DNA of 64,000 nucleotides from Anisakis pegreffii. Its lineage: Eukaryota > Nematoda > Chromadorea > Rhabditida > Anisakidae. Positions 1-14,000 of the stretch are shown here, piece by piece. Position 1 is the first letter of the stretch; each line of letters starts with the position of its first letter. A model generated the notes under the pieces. That model was not told the origin of the DNA. It searched no databases and saw only the letters and a list, made by a program, of their open reading frames with translations. Location of the stretch: the NCBI GenBank assembly GCA_035041965.1, contig JAPYMA010000617.1, positions 62,001-126,000 of the forward strand, given 5' to 3'. Made by a program: the position numbers and the translations under genes.

Positions 1-40
1 GATTTCAATTTCCATATTCGAATTGTTCATTTATTTTCAG

Positions 41-452
41 AGAGCTAAATTTCCTCAGCGATTCTATTTGCTGGCTGCAATGCGCAACAACTGATCCATC
101 TACAGTTTCAGTTAATGAGAAATGTGCCACGAAAGCTGCACAAAAACTCGTCATTGTTATCGATTTGCAGCCGTACGAAAACTTTTCACGAGCGCTCAGA
201 ATTTTACATCCTTTGAAGAACTCACAAATGAACGCAATGAATTATGATGCGGTAAATTTAGGTTTTATAAGAAAACTTAAACGTTTCAGTAACATAAAAT
301 ATTATCCGCAAATTGGAACCAAATTTATGAAGTCAAATCAAATTCTTCTCCTCGAATCTTTAATCATTTCGCCTGTTTCAATGCAAAGTGCTAAACTCTT
401 GCAAATACAACAGATAATTACAATCGCGAGAAGATACTTGTGGGGAACTTAA
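41..452 (+). CDS. Terminal coding exon of an unidentified gene (5' part outside the window)
   Basis: A good acceptor (ttattttcag) ends at 40. After one base completing a split codon, the frame from 42 stays open for 136 codons to a TAA at 450-452. The product is mixed polar and hydrophobic, rich in Lys, Leu and Ile, and includes the readable runs KAAQKLVIVIDLQPYENF and ARRYLWGT at the C-terminus. I see no signal peptide, clear membrane span or known motif, and I do not recognise the family. An AATAAA 83 bases after the stop supports this being the 3' exon. The gene points right and converges on the esterase gene. An internal GTAAAT near 250 could act as a donor, so the last part could be intronic, but the open frame plus poly(A) signal favour the simple reading. 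Confidence 0.6.
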
Positions 453-534
453 AAAAAACACAAAATTATTTGATCGAAAGCCTAATGTCGATCTCGAGAA
501 ATGTTGACGGAACTCATCAAAAACTGACTGAGTA

Positions 535-540
535 AATAAA
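535..540 (+). promoter_or_regulatory. Polyadenylation signal AATAAA of the left-edge gene
   Basis: A canonical AATAAA lies 83 bases beyond the stop codon at 452, a normal distance for a short 3' UTR. The cleavage site itself cannot be seen. Confidence 0.5.
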
Positions 541-591
541 AGCAGTCAGCTACTAACAATAACACTTTTTTTTTCTCGTGATAATAATAGT

Positions 592-614
592 AACAACAAC
601 AACAACAACAACAA
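592..614. repeat. (AAC)n microsatellite
   Basis: About seven and a half uninterrupted AAC units just past the predicted 3' end of the left-edge gene. Confidence 0.9.
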
Positions 615-2099
615 ATCTCTAAATCTAATTGATACTTTGTGAACTTGCGTAGATCAGTGATAAGCGTTGTAATGCGGTGTTATTGTTTGAGTGATTATTC
701 ATTTGCAAGAGCTATCGAATTTCTTCAATTCAAATCAATAACGATTGTTTTGCGCTAATTGAAATTTGACGCCTGGCTATTTAGTGCTGCTCTATCGACA
801 TTGTTTGATACACGCGAAATGCACCCAATTCACTTGAACTAATGAATTTCTCTGAATTTCCAGTAATTTATGATATAACTGCAGCTAACGAATGCAGCGA
901 TCAGATTGAAACGTTCATGAATAGGCTATGGAAAGAAGCTTTTTTTAGGCGTGCTTACATCGGAAATTTTATGCATCATCTATTTTTGCATCAGTTACGC
1001 TGAGTCAACCTCAAATTTACCAACTTTTCGTATTCACTCTACTAGTACTCTTGAGATGACATTCATTTCTCGCTTTAGAATGTTCGATTGGATCCTATAA
1101 ACCCGAGTTTTTCCACTTATTCAAATAATAGATTTGAAGTGCCGTTCCATTTAGTCACCCTTTGACATAACCGACCGTCAACATTGACGAGTGAACTGCT
1201 GCATAACAGCCAAAAAAATTGGGTACATTTGTTTTCGTTTGAGTAGTGAATCTTTACTTACTCGGATGGATGACTGCAGTGTCCATCATTCGGCCTACTC
1301 AAATGACTAAACTATCACAGTTTTCAAGCAGTTCGACTAATACCAGTCACCGAAGTACCATAAATACTCCATTTTTGTGAATGACTTTCTCAAGTTTTCT
1401 GGAAGAAATGTCGTATAACTAGCAAACAAAAATGCAGCTTTTTGCAAGCATACCTCACTGGATGCTTTAGCAACTGATACAACATCAGTGCAGTTTAACG
1501 GCATAAATTCACTGGAAGAGAGAATTTGCGACCAACTATTTATTAGATACACTGAAAGTGAAAATTGTACAAGAGCAAAAATTCTTCCGAGTGATCGTTA
1601 AGAAAATTGGATGGCTACGATTTGCTTTTTAGTTTAGTCGTTTGGCTGCGTGAAAAACAGAAGATCGCTCATTTCTGATGGATGATTGACTATGAATGTT
1701 CATTGGCTTTGGGATCGGCTGCAAAAAAGCAGAGAATCGTGCAGGATTTCAAGTAGACTGAAAATTTCTTTTTTTTGCTGGAATGCAATGCTTCAGTTGA
1801 ATGAGTAGCTTGTAACAGCTGGAAAATTGCTTGCTCGAGATGTGGACCGGGTAATTGATGCTCACTAGACTCATTGTCGAGTTGTGCTTGATTTCCAGAG
1901 GCTAACAGCCACTTGGAATCGATGGTGCATTTGGTCAGTGTTGCGAAACGATGATTTTGCACAAAAATAGGAAGCAACTGATAGAACGTTTATGGCACTG
2001 ATATAATGGCACACAATATAAGACGATATGTAAATACAGAAATTCATACAAACATGAACAATGAAACAATCAGTTAAATCAGTTACAACAACAACAACT
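615..2099. other. Space between convergent genes, including the esterase 3' UTR
   Basis: No supportable coding exon. The minus-strand open frames at 1337-1552 and 1690-1977 lie downstream of the esterase stop and look like chance frames in its 3' UTR. A minus-strand AATAAA (TTTATT on the plus strand) occurs at 1539-1544. Confidence 0.5.
1539..1544 (-). promoter_or_regulatory. Possible polyadenylation signal of the esterase gene
   Basis: AATAAA on the minus strand about 560 bases past the esterase stop. It is the first canonical hexamer I found downstream, implying a long 3' UTR. A variant signal nearer the stop could be used instead. Confidence 0.35.
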
Positions 2100-5000
2100 C
2101 TATCGACTCACAACAATATTATCGTAGGGTTTTGCTCTTGGGCTGTGACATCTTGTGACAACAATACAAATAACACTCAACCATATCACCAACGCAATTG
2201 CTGCCACTAACAGCCACAAAGCCCACCAAGCTCGACGATACGCCGAAAGCTGAAAGCAACACCATCATCTGATGCGTTTCATGAAAGCAGCAGAAAAGTG
2301 TTCAAAAGAAACTATTCGACATTTGACATTTGTGTAAATATTTACTGCTTTGCAGTGTGCAAATGATCATAACCGATCCGAGAAAATTGTTCATGGGAAA
2401 AAAGCGGTCGTCATTCAGAATTGAATGAATGAATGCATTGATGCCGACGGACACTTTGGTAAGCGCATTTTTGGAAGTGCTAAACGTGAGGGACTTAAGC
2501 AAACATCATGTAAAACTCAATGTAGATTCAAGAACGCAAGTATTGATATTTTCCATCATGAAACATTAACGCTCAAGCCTGGGAATAACCTCAAGCCGTC
2601 GTCCGTCTACAATCAAACAAACATTCATTTCAACCAACAGTGGTGGCCACAAAAAGCTGTTGCGATGACGGAAGCATTAATCATTACGAAAATGTGATTA
2701 CACTCGACTAAATGCGCCAGGCAACGAAATAAATGCGTTCAAAACATTTGCCACAAAAAATTTGCAGAGGCAACAGTCAACATAACTGATTTGCTGTCAA
2801 TGTATGTGAACATCTAAGCTGCTTATATGCTAATAAAAGTTTCCCTTTCCCAAATTCTGCGTTTCCTTTCGTCATTCACGCATAACTCGCTCTATCATCT
2901 GATGATAACGGATTATTCTCCGCTGATCATAAACAATTCATGTGTTCAACGTTCCGAGCTAAATGTGTTGAATAGATTTCTGTAAATTGTAATCAGTGGA
3001 TGCAGACAGCTGATTGTGAGAATTCAGATTGTTTATGATGCTTCCTTAGCTGTTGTCGATAAAAGCCAAAAATAACTCTCTCTCTCTCTGTTCAGTACAA
3101 ATATACCCATGTCAATTGTCAATCAGAATTAATTCAGTGTTGATACTAAGTCGTGCAGACCGTGTGAACCTATCATTCGTTAATTTAAAAACATGAACAG
3201 CGGCTTTTCAGTCCGCATTTCATTTCGGATGATAAACACACATCACTATCAGTCGAATTACAATTGTTGATGAAAGCATCTCTAAAGACTAAAAATAACC
3301 GTTCATCATATTTCACATAAACATGCGCGTCTTTTAGCGATTACTCAGAGATCAATTTATTCACGAACGAAGAGCACGTGAACAAACTTTATACATAAAC
3401 AGTATAAAACTAAACACGGAACACTTTGAGATTGATATACTATAATAGCAGTAATATGAGAGGTGTTTTGAAGATGCGATTCAGAATTTGGGAAAACACA
3501 CATCAAGGAGTAATATTAGATGGAATTATTGACAAACATGTAGAATTTTAAATGAAGTTAGATGAGAACAGTGGTTGAGTTTAGCTGTAATGTGGTACTA
3601 TATTCAACATGTCAGGCGTATATTATTCATTGACTCGCAAGATTTGTCATTCGTGATGAAAACAAGTCATGTGTGTGCGTGTTGTTGTTTTTAGAATATT
3701 CATTCGGATGGCTTTACGCCTATTTTTAGATACTCATAGAAAATGTTATTCCGAAAGTCATGCTCCATCAACAGCAAGCTTTTGGACTATTGAGGAGATA
3801 ACAATTTTAAGTAATCGAGGCTATAATTGTTTTGAATTTTTTAACGAAAGTGAACAACTGCATAATTGATATGTTATTGAGTGGTATCAAAATGTTCAAA
3901 GTACCAGGAACAAATTGGCTTTTACCAATGATATTTATCAACTGAGACGTTTTTAATAGTGTTTGAATATTATGGGGGAACAACGTTTTAATGAGGTGTT
4001 TGCAGGATAATTTAAGTTGCTCACCTGTAATCGCTCTTCACTTGTTAATTCGTCAGTGTTCACTAGAGTGCCCTTCTCTTTAATCGTATACTCTTCGAGA
4101 AGAATCGCCTCTTTATTCCAGAAATTCGTAACTGGCCAATGTAAACTACCCTTGGCTTGCCTGGAATTGAGTTCGTTCAGCAGCTAGAACGCTTTTCGAT
4201 AGACTAAGCTAATTGAGTGTAAATTCTTAGCCACAATTATGCGCATGAGAGCAAAACTTTTGAAACGACAATGGAGTTCCGAAACGACCGACGTGAATGA
4301 GTTCATTTTATTCCAATATTTGATTCAATCAGAATTTTTTTGTTCGAAATTAAATTTCATCAATCAGGGATATTAATTGTTCAAGCAAACAATGTAATAT
4401 ATCATGAAAGTAGCAACAATCTCTATGGTAATGAGCAATACGAAAAAAAAAAGGAGGAATAGAAGGGAAATAGTATGGGAATAACAGGGATTATTCATAA
4501 CCTTGGAGGTAGGTCGAGAACGGTATACTGAGCAGTTGAATTCGTATAGGGTTTCCAAACGAAATTATTCCACGGTGTTGATGTTGGATTCCTGCAAACA
4601 ATAGTTAACATTTTTGATATTTTCTAAAATTATATCGGCTTCTATGTTCCTTTGAATCGCTTATTACCAGTTTTTATCACTTCAGAAATCACTATTTTCG
4701 TAATTCTATCACTGAACTGTTGAGTTTGTTTCAGTGCATTGCCTGGCCTCAAGCTGTAGCCGCCTCTTCAGCACTAATGTGCATTCACATGGCTACTAGA
4801 AGTGATAAAGTTCGTTCAACTGAAGCAGAAAGAAAGCATACACAGTCCGCATGAAGGTCTGAAGGTTTTACATGCGTAGTAAAGTGTAAAACCGTTCAAA
4901 ATTGAGTTTTCGTTAGTCGAGGTAACGAAAACTTAGCCTATCTGCTGATGACATTTCTGCTCAACCAGCGCTTCTGATTGATGATCCATCGTGTTTATAT

Positions 5001-8000
5001 AATCACAAATAATACGATGATCAAAGTGCTTGCAGAAAATTTCGTTGCATCGAACGATTACGGATGCCATTTTTGGACTGACCACTTCATATTAGACATG
5101 ACACAGTTGCATTGAAATCACATTTGCTGATCTCAATTCGCAATTAGCACGCATTCATTGTTGCATTTCATTAGGGTTAATTTTTGAATTCGGTGAATTG
5201 CTTCCTAGTTCAAACTACAAAAGTTTGCTAGATTGTTAGTGAGTTTTTTATGGCTTGATTCTGGTGTGTAGTTCAAATGACAGCTGTTTCATCGAGGATG
5301 TTTTGATTGTGAGGAAATTGTGGTGCTCCAAGGGAATAAATGAGTCCATTGCACAGATGACTCTTTGGAAAGTTGTCATGTTCATCAATCAACTTTGTTA
5401 TTCTAGAGATAAACTTCCTGTGGATAGGACTACATTGCTTCCTTGCTCCTTGTGAAGAAAACAACTCAACAGCTTCTTTAAGTCAGACACAAGCTAACCA
5501 GGAAGTGGGAACCTCAATCAGAGATAAATGTGATCTCATTAATTCAATGATTTGTCTAATTGTTTGTTTGATAGCTGCTGGTCTAATAGCACAACATTCT
5601 CCACCGAAAAAGTTATACTGAAACTGTGAATGGAGATTAATTAGTGAAATAAATAACGCTGTTATTGGCTTTCATCACTGAGTTCGGTTTACACTCGTTC
5701 GGAATTACTATTTCTATTTTGCAAACCCACATTCAATGGTGCTTGCAAAGTCAAGCGAGAATTTCAGAATAGAATACGATCTTCAGATCGTTATTCCTCA
5801 CTCAATAAATCAAACATCCATTTCGAAATGTTCAATACAGCCAATCGAACTGCCAAGCCTAATTGCAGGCTGACTGATTGCATTGAATACTGACCCATCT
5901 CTCGCAAAATTCGTAATCATCGTGGTCAGCATCTTTGACATTTGTCGATCACGTTTCGTGTACGGTTCAATTTGCATATTACTTGAATAGCCACGGGTGA
6001 AGATGAACGCATGATCGAGGCCGTGGAACGCCTTTCGGTTACCTTCAATTTGACAAATCAACAGCTGATTCGTGTGATCTCATATCAGTCAAAATTCCTG
6101 ATAGTTATAAACTTCTTGTTGTTCCTCTTATTCTTCCCTAATGATGACACAAGAAGCCGGAGTCAAAGAAGCATGAATGTCACGGTCATAAACCGTTATC
6201 ACTATTGTTATAGCTCAATTCTAAACGAAATTTATCGATACAAGATTAGTAGTGTCTGAACCGATCACTCCTTCAGATTACTGTGAAAGCTCAAGCAAGT
6301 ATCATCAAGAGGGGCATCAGCTACTGTAAATTATAAATTTCATCCTTGCATTTAAGCATTCGTAAAAATTGATGAAAGCGTTAAGTGATGCTTCGATTTG
6401 AGAGTGAATTAACTTTAGTACACCGCTTTCTGAGTACACTCGCACCCATAGCATTTATCCGCTCAACTTAGATATTCTTACATATTTATAGGCGACGTTC
6501 GTCACTTCATCAAATACAATCACCTTGACTATTGAAATTATTGGAACAATTCACAAATACGCACGAAACTGAACTATATCTTCTCCTATACTGTTTATAG
6601 TACATTGCTCATTAAATTTGCAAATTGCAAAATTAGTCAATTATTTGTCATCGTTTGATCACGTTAACCAACGGCACACAAAGAAATTTCGTTTTGCAAT
6701 GGATTACGGTAATTTCCATGGGGAATTTCTGACGTAAAAGATTTGGCAAGACATCCGTCAACAATTTATAAATTCAATTATAGAGGACGATTGAAATTAT
6801 GAACGGTGGTAGTACATCCAGTTCATTGCAGCCTACGCACATCATTGACTACAACGTCAACAGTAGATATTCTCACTCAACCTAGAGAAATTCATCGGGT
6901 TTGCACTAAACGATAGGCGTTTATTATGCGAATGCATGCCATAGTCGAGATTCATCGTTCATCTCAGAGTCAATGGATTTTTGAGGACGTCTCAGCGTTC
7001 ATGGATTCATGGATCGTCTGATCTGATGTACAGATTCATTAAAATTGTCGCATGATCTTTAGGAACACCACATCTACACTTGATATCACATCAAAAAAGG
7101 GTCGCACTAACCAGGTAGCTGTGTTTCTTTTTTGATCACTTTTAGGATTTCATTACCGAATATCGAGAATGATTTCCTTTCTTCTTCATACATTGGTGAT
7201 CGTGGTACATAGTTGAATGAATATGCATAAACCGGTATTCCATTCTGTGCATATCCTTCAATTTCACGTTGTGCTGGTGAAACAAACTCTATATCAGCTT
7301 CCAACTTAAAGTATGATTAAATTTCTTATTTGTTTGAAATGATTTTGGATTGATTAGAATGTAGGTGCAATCGATTCGCGAACTCATCAATCTTACACTG
7401 AGCCCAACATGAAGTCATCAGAAACCAATTCATCCGCTAGTTGGAATAGATATCATTGGAACTCATAAACATAAATTATACGATTGCAGCGATCAGAGGT
7501 ATACATCTTTGTTTGAATGTTCAGCGCAAAAAAAATCAGAGTCCCATGAAATCAGAGTGAGATCAAAAGTGATTCTTCACCGCTGATCATTTTCATATTG
7601 CTAGATTTATTCAAGCTGCAGTGATTCTCTGATGGATGTTTCGTTTGACTAAACTAGATTAAATGAAATTCCATGTGCAATGTTTTTACAAGCGAATGGC
7701 AAATGACGATACCTCTTGAAGACGTGCAACAACTCTTGATAGTGTCCAGTCACCCTCGGGCGTGTCCAAATACCTTCAAATTCCTAACAAGTTGGCTCAT
7801 AAGTAATCAGTGAAGCTTGCTTCACAGCGACATTCTGTCGAAGTGCATAAATGATTTATGAGATAATGAATGAAAACAATCATCGTATTCAAATGGAAGC
7901 ATTCCGCATCAAAATCTTCCACTTTCAGAACACTCGACCCTATTAATTGGTGCATTATGTGAATGTTTCGCGTAAATTTAACTAAAAATACTACGGAGAT

Positions 8001-11000
8001 CTTTTGCAGTGTATTTATACACGTCTGTCTCGCCACAACTCATAATGTAAATGGAATATGCAAACGTCTCAAGCAAATTGATTTTCAGCTTTGTTTCAAT
8101 GTTTGTTCGAATGCTTCTCTGGATCAGCTATTAATAATTTAGAACTAAGTCCACTGAAACCGCGTTTAGTTGTATTGTGTGACCAGTTCATTATTCCTCC
8201 GTTAATAATTCTATTCAGTTTGATCATTATTATAATTGAAGTTCATTTCATTGTTTCATTGATATCTTTCTAATTGTGCGTTTCAGAATCAACTTTCTCT
8301 GCATAAAATTATTCATTTTAACGACTACTGCGACAAGACAACCAAAGCAAAAAATTTCGCTGTTATAAATGCCATATAAGTGGGAGAAAAGAATTACACC
8401 TTCGATCCTGTTCAACAAGCACTTTTTAATAGAAGATTTCTAGGAATCGTGTCAATATGAATCATCAAAAAGCAAGTGTTACCTTAAGAAAGTAGCATTG
8501 GCTATGAGCTGAAGTGTAGAGTTGGGTAGCCGTCTTGAACTTCCTCTGTGATACTGTTCTAAGATTATTTTCCGAACAGCTTTCGTGCATTCATCAATAC
8601 TCACATTTCCACCGTGATGGAAATTGTAGAATTGCGCTGAAATTTTATCCTTAACACACAATGCAACTTATGAATAAAGGACGAGATTGAAAGTGCCATT
8701 AGCGATGCATAAATGAAACTAGTTGGAAGATATAATTTCATAAGTAAATCTCGCTGTATGCGATTATAACTTGAAATCCAACGATGAGTAGCTGCCGGTT
8801 CTATGCAGCGATATTTTTCAGTGTGATATGAATTGTTTAAACTTGAATAATCAGCAACCACAGCTGTGCGTAGCTTCATTTTATTAAATGTAACAGTCCT
8901 AAGAGGTAATCTCAAGGTGGTTGTCAGGAGCAAAATCTGATCATAGTTTTAAAAAAAAGTTGATTCCATTTGCGAGCTCCAGTTAAGACAGCCAATAGAG
9001 ATTTTTCAGAGTCAACAAATTTAGTTTTTGTAATTCTGAAGTGGTTTTCAAATTCTGGTTGATAATTTATGGATTAGTAGAGACTAGATTTCAAACATAG
9101 ATAGATTCAATTGTTCGACTGACGTTTCTTATGCGCCCATTCACTTTCAGCCACACCCAACATGATAGGAACACGTGCGTGATTACGAATCAAATTTTCT
9201 CCAGATTCTGGTATCAAATCACCGTCAACGACCATTTTGGAAACACCCAACTGAAATTTCCAAATCATTACATTGAACAGAACATCAGCTGAGCTCAACC
9301 TGCTTTGAGCAAATTGACATTTATAAGTGTGACCGAAATTATGCGTATGATAATTTCCAAAAATAAACTTCGATAAAATTTGAGTGCTCTTGAAATGCAG
9401 GGTAGTAGAGGCACATTGATCTTATAGGTGGATGCTCCAAACATAGGAACAGCAATTTTCCGAGGAAAGTAGGAAACAACAAAAAATATTGACATATCGA
9501 ACGATGCCAAGTGTTTTTGATGAGGCGTTGAGGATTTCTGATTCTCAATGGATTGATCTGACATATCAAGACTGACATTCTTGAAGCTCGAGTTGTCAGC
9601 TAGAAACTAAAAAAATTGACAGGCATGCAGATCGCTCATATTCGACATTTTCCACTGGCAAATTCTATACTCGTCAAAGCCGTCAAAAGGCATTGATGAA
9701 AGAGGCTGTATTGGGTACAACGGTCCCATTCATAACATTCAAATTCACGAGTAAGCTGACTCTGACGTCTCTTTTTGATAAGAGCAATCGTTCGCTATGC
9801 TCTGTTAAGCAGCATTGTGCAAACATTCCCAAAAGCAGATCAAATGATCATGGAAATAGAACGAGCATTCCCAAGTGAAGGAAAATTTTAGTGCATTGGA
9901 TGCTATCAACTTTCAAAGTTCTATTGATGAGATAGGTACATGATGGTTTAAATTCGCAATCGCATTTCAAATGGTCTAGGCTAAAGCTGCATTGGAAAAA
10001 AACCACGACTGTGGCGTTAGTGCATATAGTTGCTCAACTCGACTACGCAAACTGGATGTAGGGAACCTGTAAGGAACCTTCTAACAAGGAACGAACCTCG
10101 TTCGCAAGTGCATTCCTGAAAAGAGATGACGAGAAGTTGGCCTCGTCTCGTAGACACTCGATCAATTCGTTACCCTGTAGATCACCTCCATTCTGTAAAC
10201 ATTCTGTCAATTAATGTGTTGATAGTTTAGTTTTTTCGATTCATTTCAGTTGGATTACTTGAAACTCAAATGTTGCAACGAATCGACTTTGTTGATGTGA
10301 ACTGTCGTGAATCGAAGCATTTTTTGGAAAGATGTTTCCCAGGAGAGAATTCTATTTCAATACTGTTTCAAATACTACTCAAATTTACTAGTTATGTAGT
10401 TCAACAAGGATTCAAATAAAATTTCAAATACTACTCAAATACTTGTTCTGCAAATGGGGTGTAAATCAACAAAGATGTTGGCAGCTTCAAGTATCTCGAA
10501 TATGAATTGTGCTGCGCAAACGTGAAATAAATTTTCACATGAATTTTTCAAGTATTTTTTTTTGGACTTTCAACTTACAATCAGACAATCCGCTACAGTT
10601 TCCTGCAGATTGCACTGGTCCATTACAACCTCACCAGTCGATCTCAACAGGTCGTTTAAGTCCTCTTCAGGGATTTGTTTATCACAACGCAGATATGCGG
10701 CCACGTTTTTAGCTTCCCAATTCGATGATCCATAGCGATGTATTGCCCATCCAGCTGTGGACGATCCAGATAGTGCGATCACCCTGTGCACCATATCTTA
10801 AACAGCATATCGCTATCATGAACCACATCTATTTAAGCATCATCTCAGTCTTCTATCTCCTTCATATGCGAATCCCTTCCCATCCAAATACCTATATCCG
10901 AACAGCCAAATAACTGAGTGCATTATGTGAAATGAGTGATTAAACTGAAAAATTGGATCGACTCGCTTATAATCCATTAATGTCACATTGGGAAAAGGCT

Positions 11001-14000
11001 TAATCGTGTGACTGGTTCAATCTTGCGAGGGAAGACAACACATTTCTGAATGTAATTTGGTTCAGCCACATTCTGCTGATAGCACTGATTTTTGAGCAAT
11101 TTCGACCAGCAGTGGAAGTTTTGTAAGCATCTTGACATACGACAACTAACAACACTATGAGAGCTGCTTAGTGCTGATAGCTCTAAACCAAAAAAGTTTG
11201 TTGATGAGTCCCACAAAAAACTAAGAAAAGAGAATTTAAGATACGATCAAACTTCCAGTATTGATCAAACAAGTCTCCGCTATTACATACTACCTCAGCA
11301 TAAGTTAACAGATCATTTCGAATGAAAAACAGCGTAAGACGTCTCTGCAATGCCTTCTGTGAGTCACCAGGAACTTCAAAAACTCTCCAAGAGCCTCAAA
11401 CCCAAACCACGTTGCAGGAAAGCGCTAGTAAAGCAGGGCAATAATGAAGAGTATTTCATTTGAAACTTCCTTCTATCTGAATTGCTGATGGAGGTGGAAA
11501 AATATCATTTGGTTCGAATGATTTGCAACAATTCCGTATTGTTTCATCGTTCAACTGGGACGACATTGCCTTGAGTGGACGAATGTCTCCAAAAATTACT
11601 CATTCAGTTGTCTTGATTGAAACTATCAACAAAAACTGCAACATCAGATCGGCAAACAAACCCTTGGTTCTGGGTGAAACGCCAAGTAGGGAAACAGCCG
11701 CTGCACCTGAACTTTCACCAATCAACGTCACCTGTGATGGATCGCCATTTAGTTGTTTCATATTCGCTTGAATCCATTCGAGAGCCATCAACTGATCCCA
11801 TATTCCAAAGTTACCTTCCACCTTGTCGCCGACTTGCCAGTTCAAGAAACCTTCAATAATCAGTTATCAGTCGTTTTTGTTTTTCTCAGAAAGCATAGCC
11901 TGATAATCGAAACCCGTAGTGTTCCGAGTGAGAAATTTCCCCACACAGACTGTTCAGCGCATTTGTTCATGTATAATCCGTAGTTCGAAGGTATCATTTT
12001 CAAATCACAATTGTTCTCATGGATCACAATCTGCGTCAATGTATAGCATGAACTGCTAGCTGCACACATCCGAACAAACCAGATGCTCTCTTAAACTCTT
12101 TATCATCACTAGATAATCCAGAAATCTCTGCTATATAAACTGGCATAATTCATTGCATTCTTAAACAGTTGATGTGGAGCAGAGCAATGCAGGCTATTTA
12201 ACTATAGGCTTGCATGTGCCATTATCGGTTCATTAAAAGCGTTCAGATGAGATCAAATCACGTGAGAAAATTTCTCATTTATATTACAGATTACGGCCAA
12301 TTGTGAAACTCGTATAAGTGCTGCAATATATGAGAACATTTTTTAGCCTCTTCCAAGATTAAACCTAATCACACGCCTGAAAACAGGTCTAATTGGTGCC
12401 ATTGAAGTTTGATTACATCCCTTTTGCATTGTTGCAGCCGTGAGATATTTGTAGATTATCGTGAGCTATTTTCTTTTTGATACCCGCTTGAATCAGCCCT
12501 TTTGCACTGTGTAGACTACCGAAATTCACTCATTTTTTATCACACATTACCATAAGCCTCTTCATTACGCGAGTGTCAGATTCAGGGAAGGAAGCAAGCT
12601 TAAGGGTAAGAGAGGAAATGATTATGAGCACTAAGAAGCGTAGATTCAAATTTGGTTTCTTTCACAAAAAAAACATGGACTATTTCATGGCGTAATTTAA
12701 ATATGCTTAATAAAAGTAAGCTTCAGCGGATAAAATTAACAGATTTGAATGCTCCTTAATTTTGTTCCCTACAACAGTGAACGTGTCCGTTTATCGTTTG
12801 CGTTGGGATCGCATCGCATCGCAGAACTGGATCATATTCAATCAGTTCGGGAAAAAATTACAAACTCGATTTATTTGAGAAGCAAACCGAGTGGTCCAAG
12901 TCGATAGTTGAGCGTTACGAGCGCAACTCCATTAAAGATGAAGTTCTTGGCGACTACCTCCATATCAATTCCAGTATCGCCAGATCCAGCCAGAAAAGAA
13001 CCACCATGAATCCACACCAACACCGGATAGAGTTTACCTTCGTCTTCAGGATCCTTCAAATACAACCACAAATAAATCATTGCATTTCGACAGCGATACA
13101 GATACCCAGTCAAAATCATCCAATTATACTGAATGACAACTAGTTGATGATGAGGAAATTGATAAGCAGAAATCATGCTCGCTCGCTTACAATTTATCCC
13201 ATCGTCAGGAACAGTGATCTAAGAGTTACTGAATGATCTTCATTGGTTAAGGACCACATCAGTTCAGAAATAATTTAAATTTTGAGCACGCAACTCAAGT
13301 TATGAGAAAACTTTCAAAGTGAATTGTGCTCATCATTTAAAGCGCGATCGTGTGAAAAAGAGGCCCCTCAGCACTGACAAGCGTCATCTGATATGACATG
13401 GTGAAACTGATTTAATATTGCGTGCAATATTTTCTACGGATACTTTGCATAAGCAAGAAGGAAGAAAATTATGAAACTGCACTCACGTATGGTGAGAAAA
13501 CATTGAGAAAAAGACAATCCTCATCCTGATTTTCCATGTTCTGTCCACTGAATTTATCGTAACGATGAAATTCCATGAACTGCAAACAAGGAGCGCCGTA
13601 ATCCACAGCCAGATACTCTCTTTGCCATCGGGAACGTTTCACAGGCTTCTGCAATACTAACGAAATTGAATTCACATTTCAGATGTGCTTTCAAAACCCT
13701 CTTAACCGATGCCAGATTGGTGTGCGGAAATTTGAGGGACGCATTTCGAGTTTGCAGAAAAATGATCATTCGATGCGATCGATGCACGTAAATTGGGCAT
13801 AGCAACGACTAAATTAAATTTTATAACATTTGTGATCTCTCGAAGAGCATTTTCCACATTTTGTACAATTTCGCTAATTGTCAAATGCACGAATCCATAA
13901 TGGATGGCTAATTCTTTTCAATTTATTTCCTATCATTTCTTTTCTCTGAATCAGTAGTCTCTGCTGAACATATCTCATTAGGCTTCATTCTTAAACTAGA

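Noticed and set aside
1690..1977. 95-codon minus-strand ORF downstream of the esterase stop
   Set aside because: Looks moderately protein-like but lies after the TAG at 2100 in the probable 3' UTR, with no start or splice evidence.
3841..4024. Alternative esterase last exon after ttatgcag (LFTFVKKFKT...)
   Set aside because: Phase fits, but the exon at 2249-2100 supplies a proper membrane span and tail in the same phase and is a better terminus.
11523..11983. Plus-strand ORFs over the esterase active-site exon
   Set aside because: Antisense shadows; the minus strand carries the GESSG motif and fits the family.
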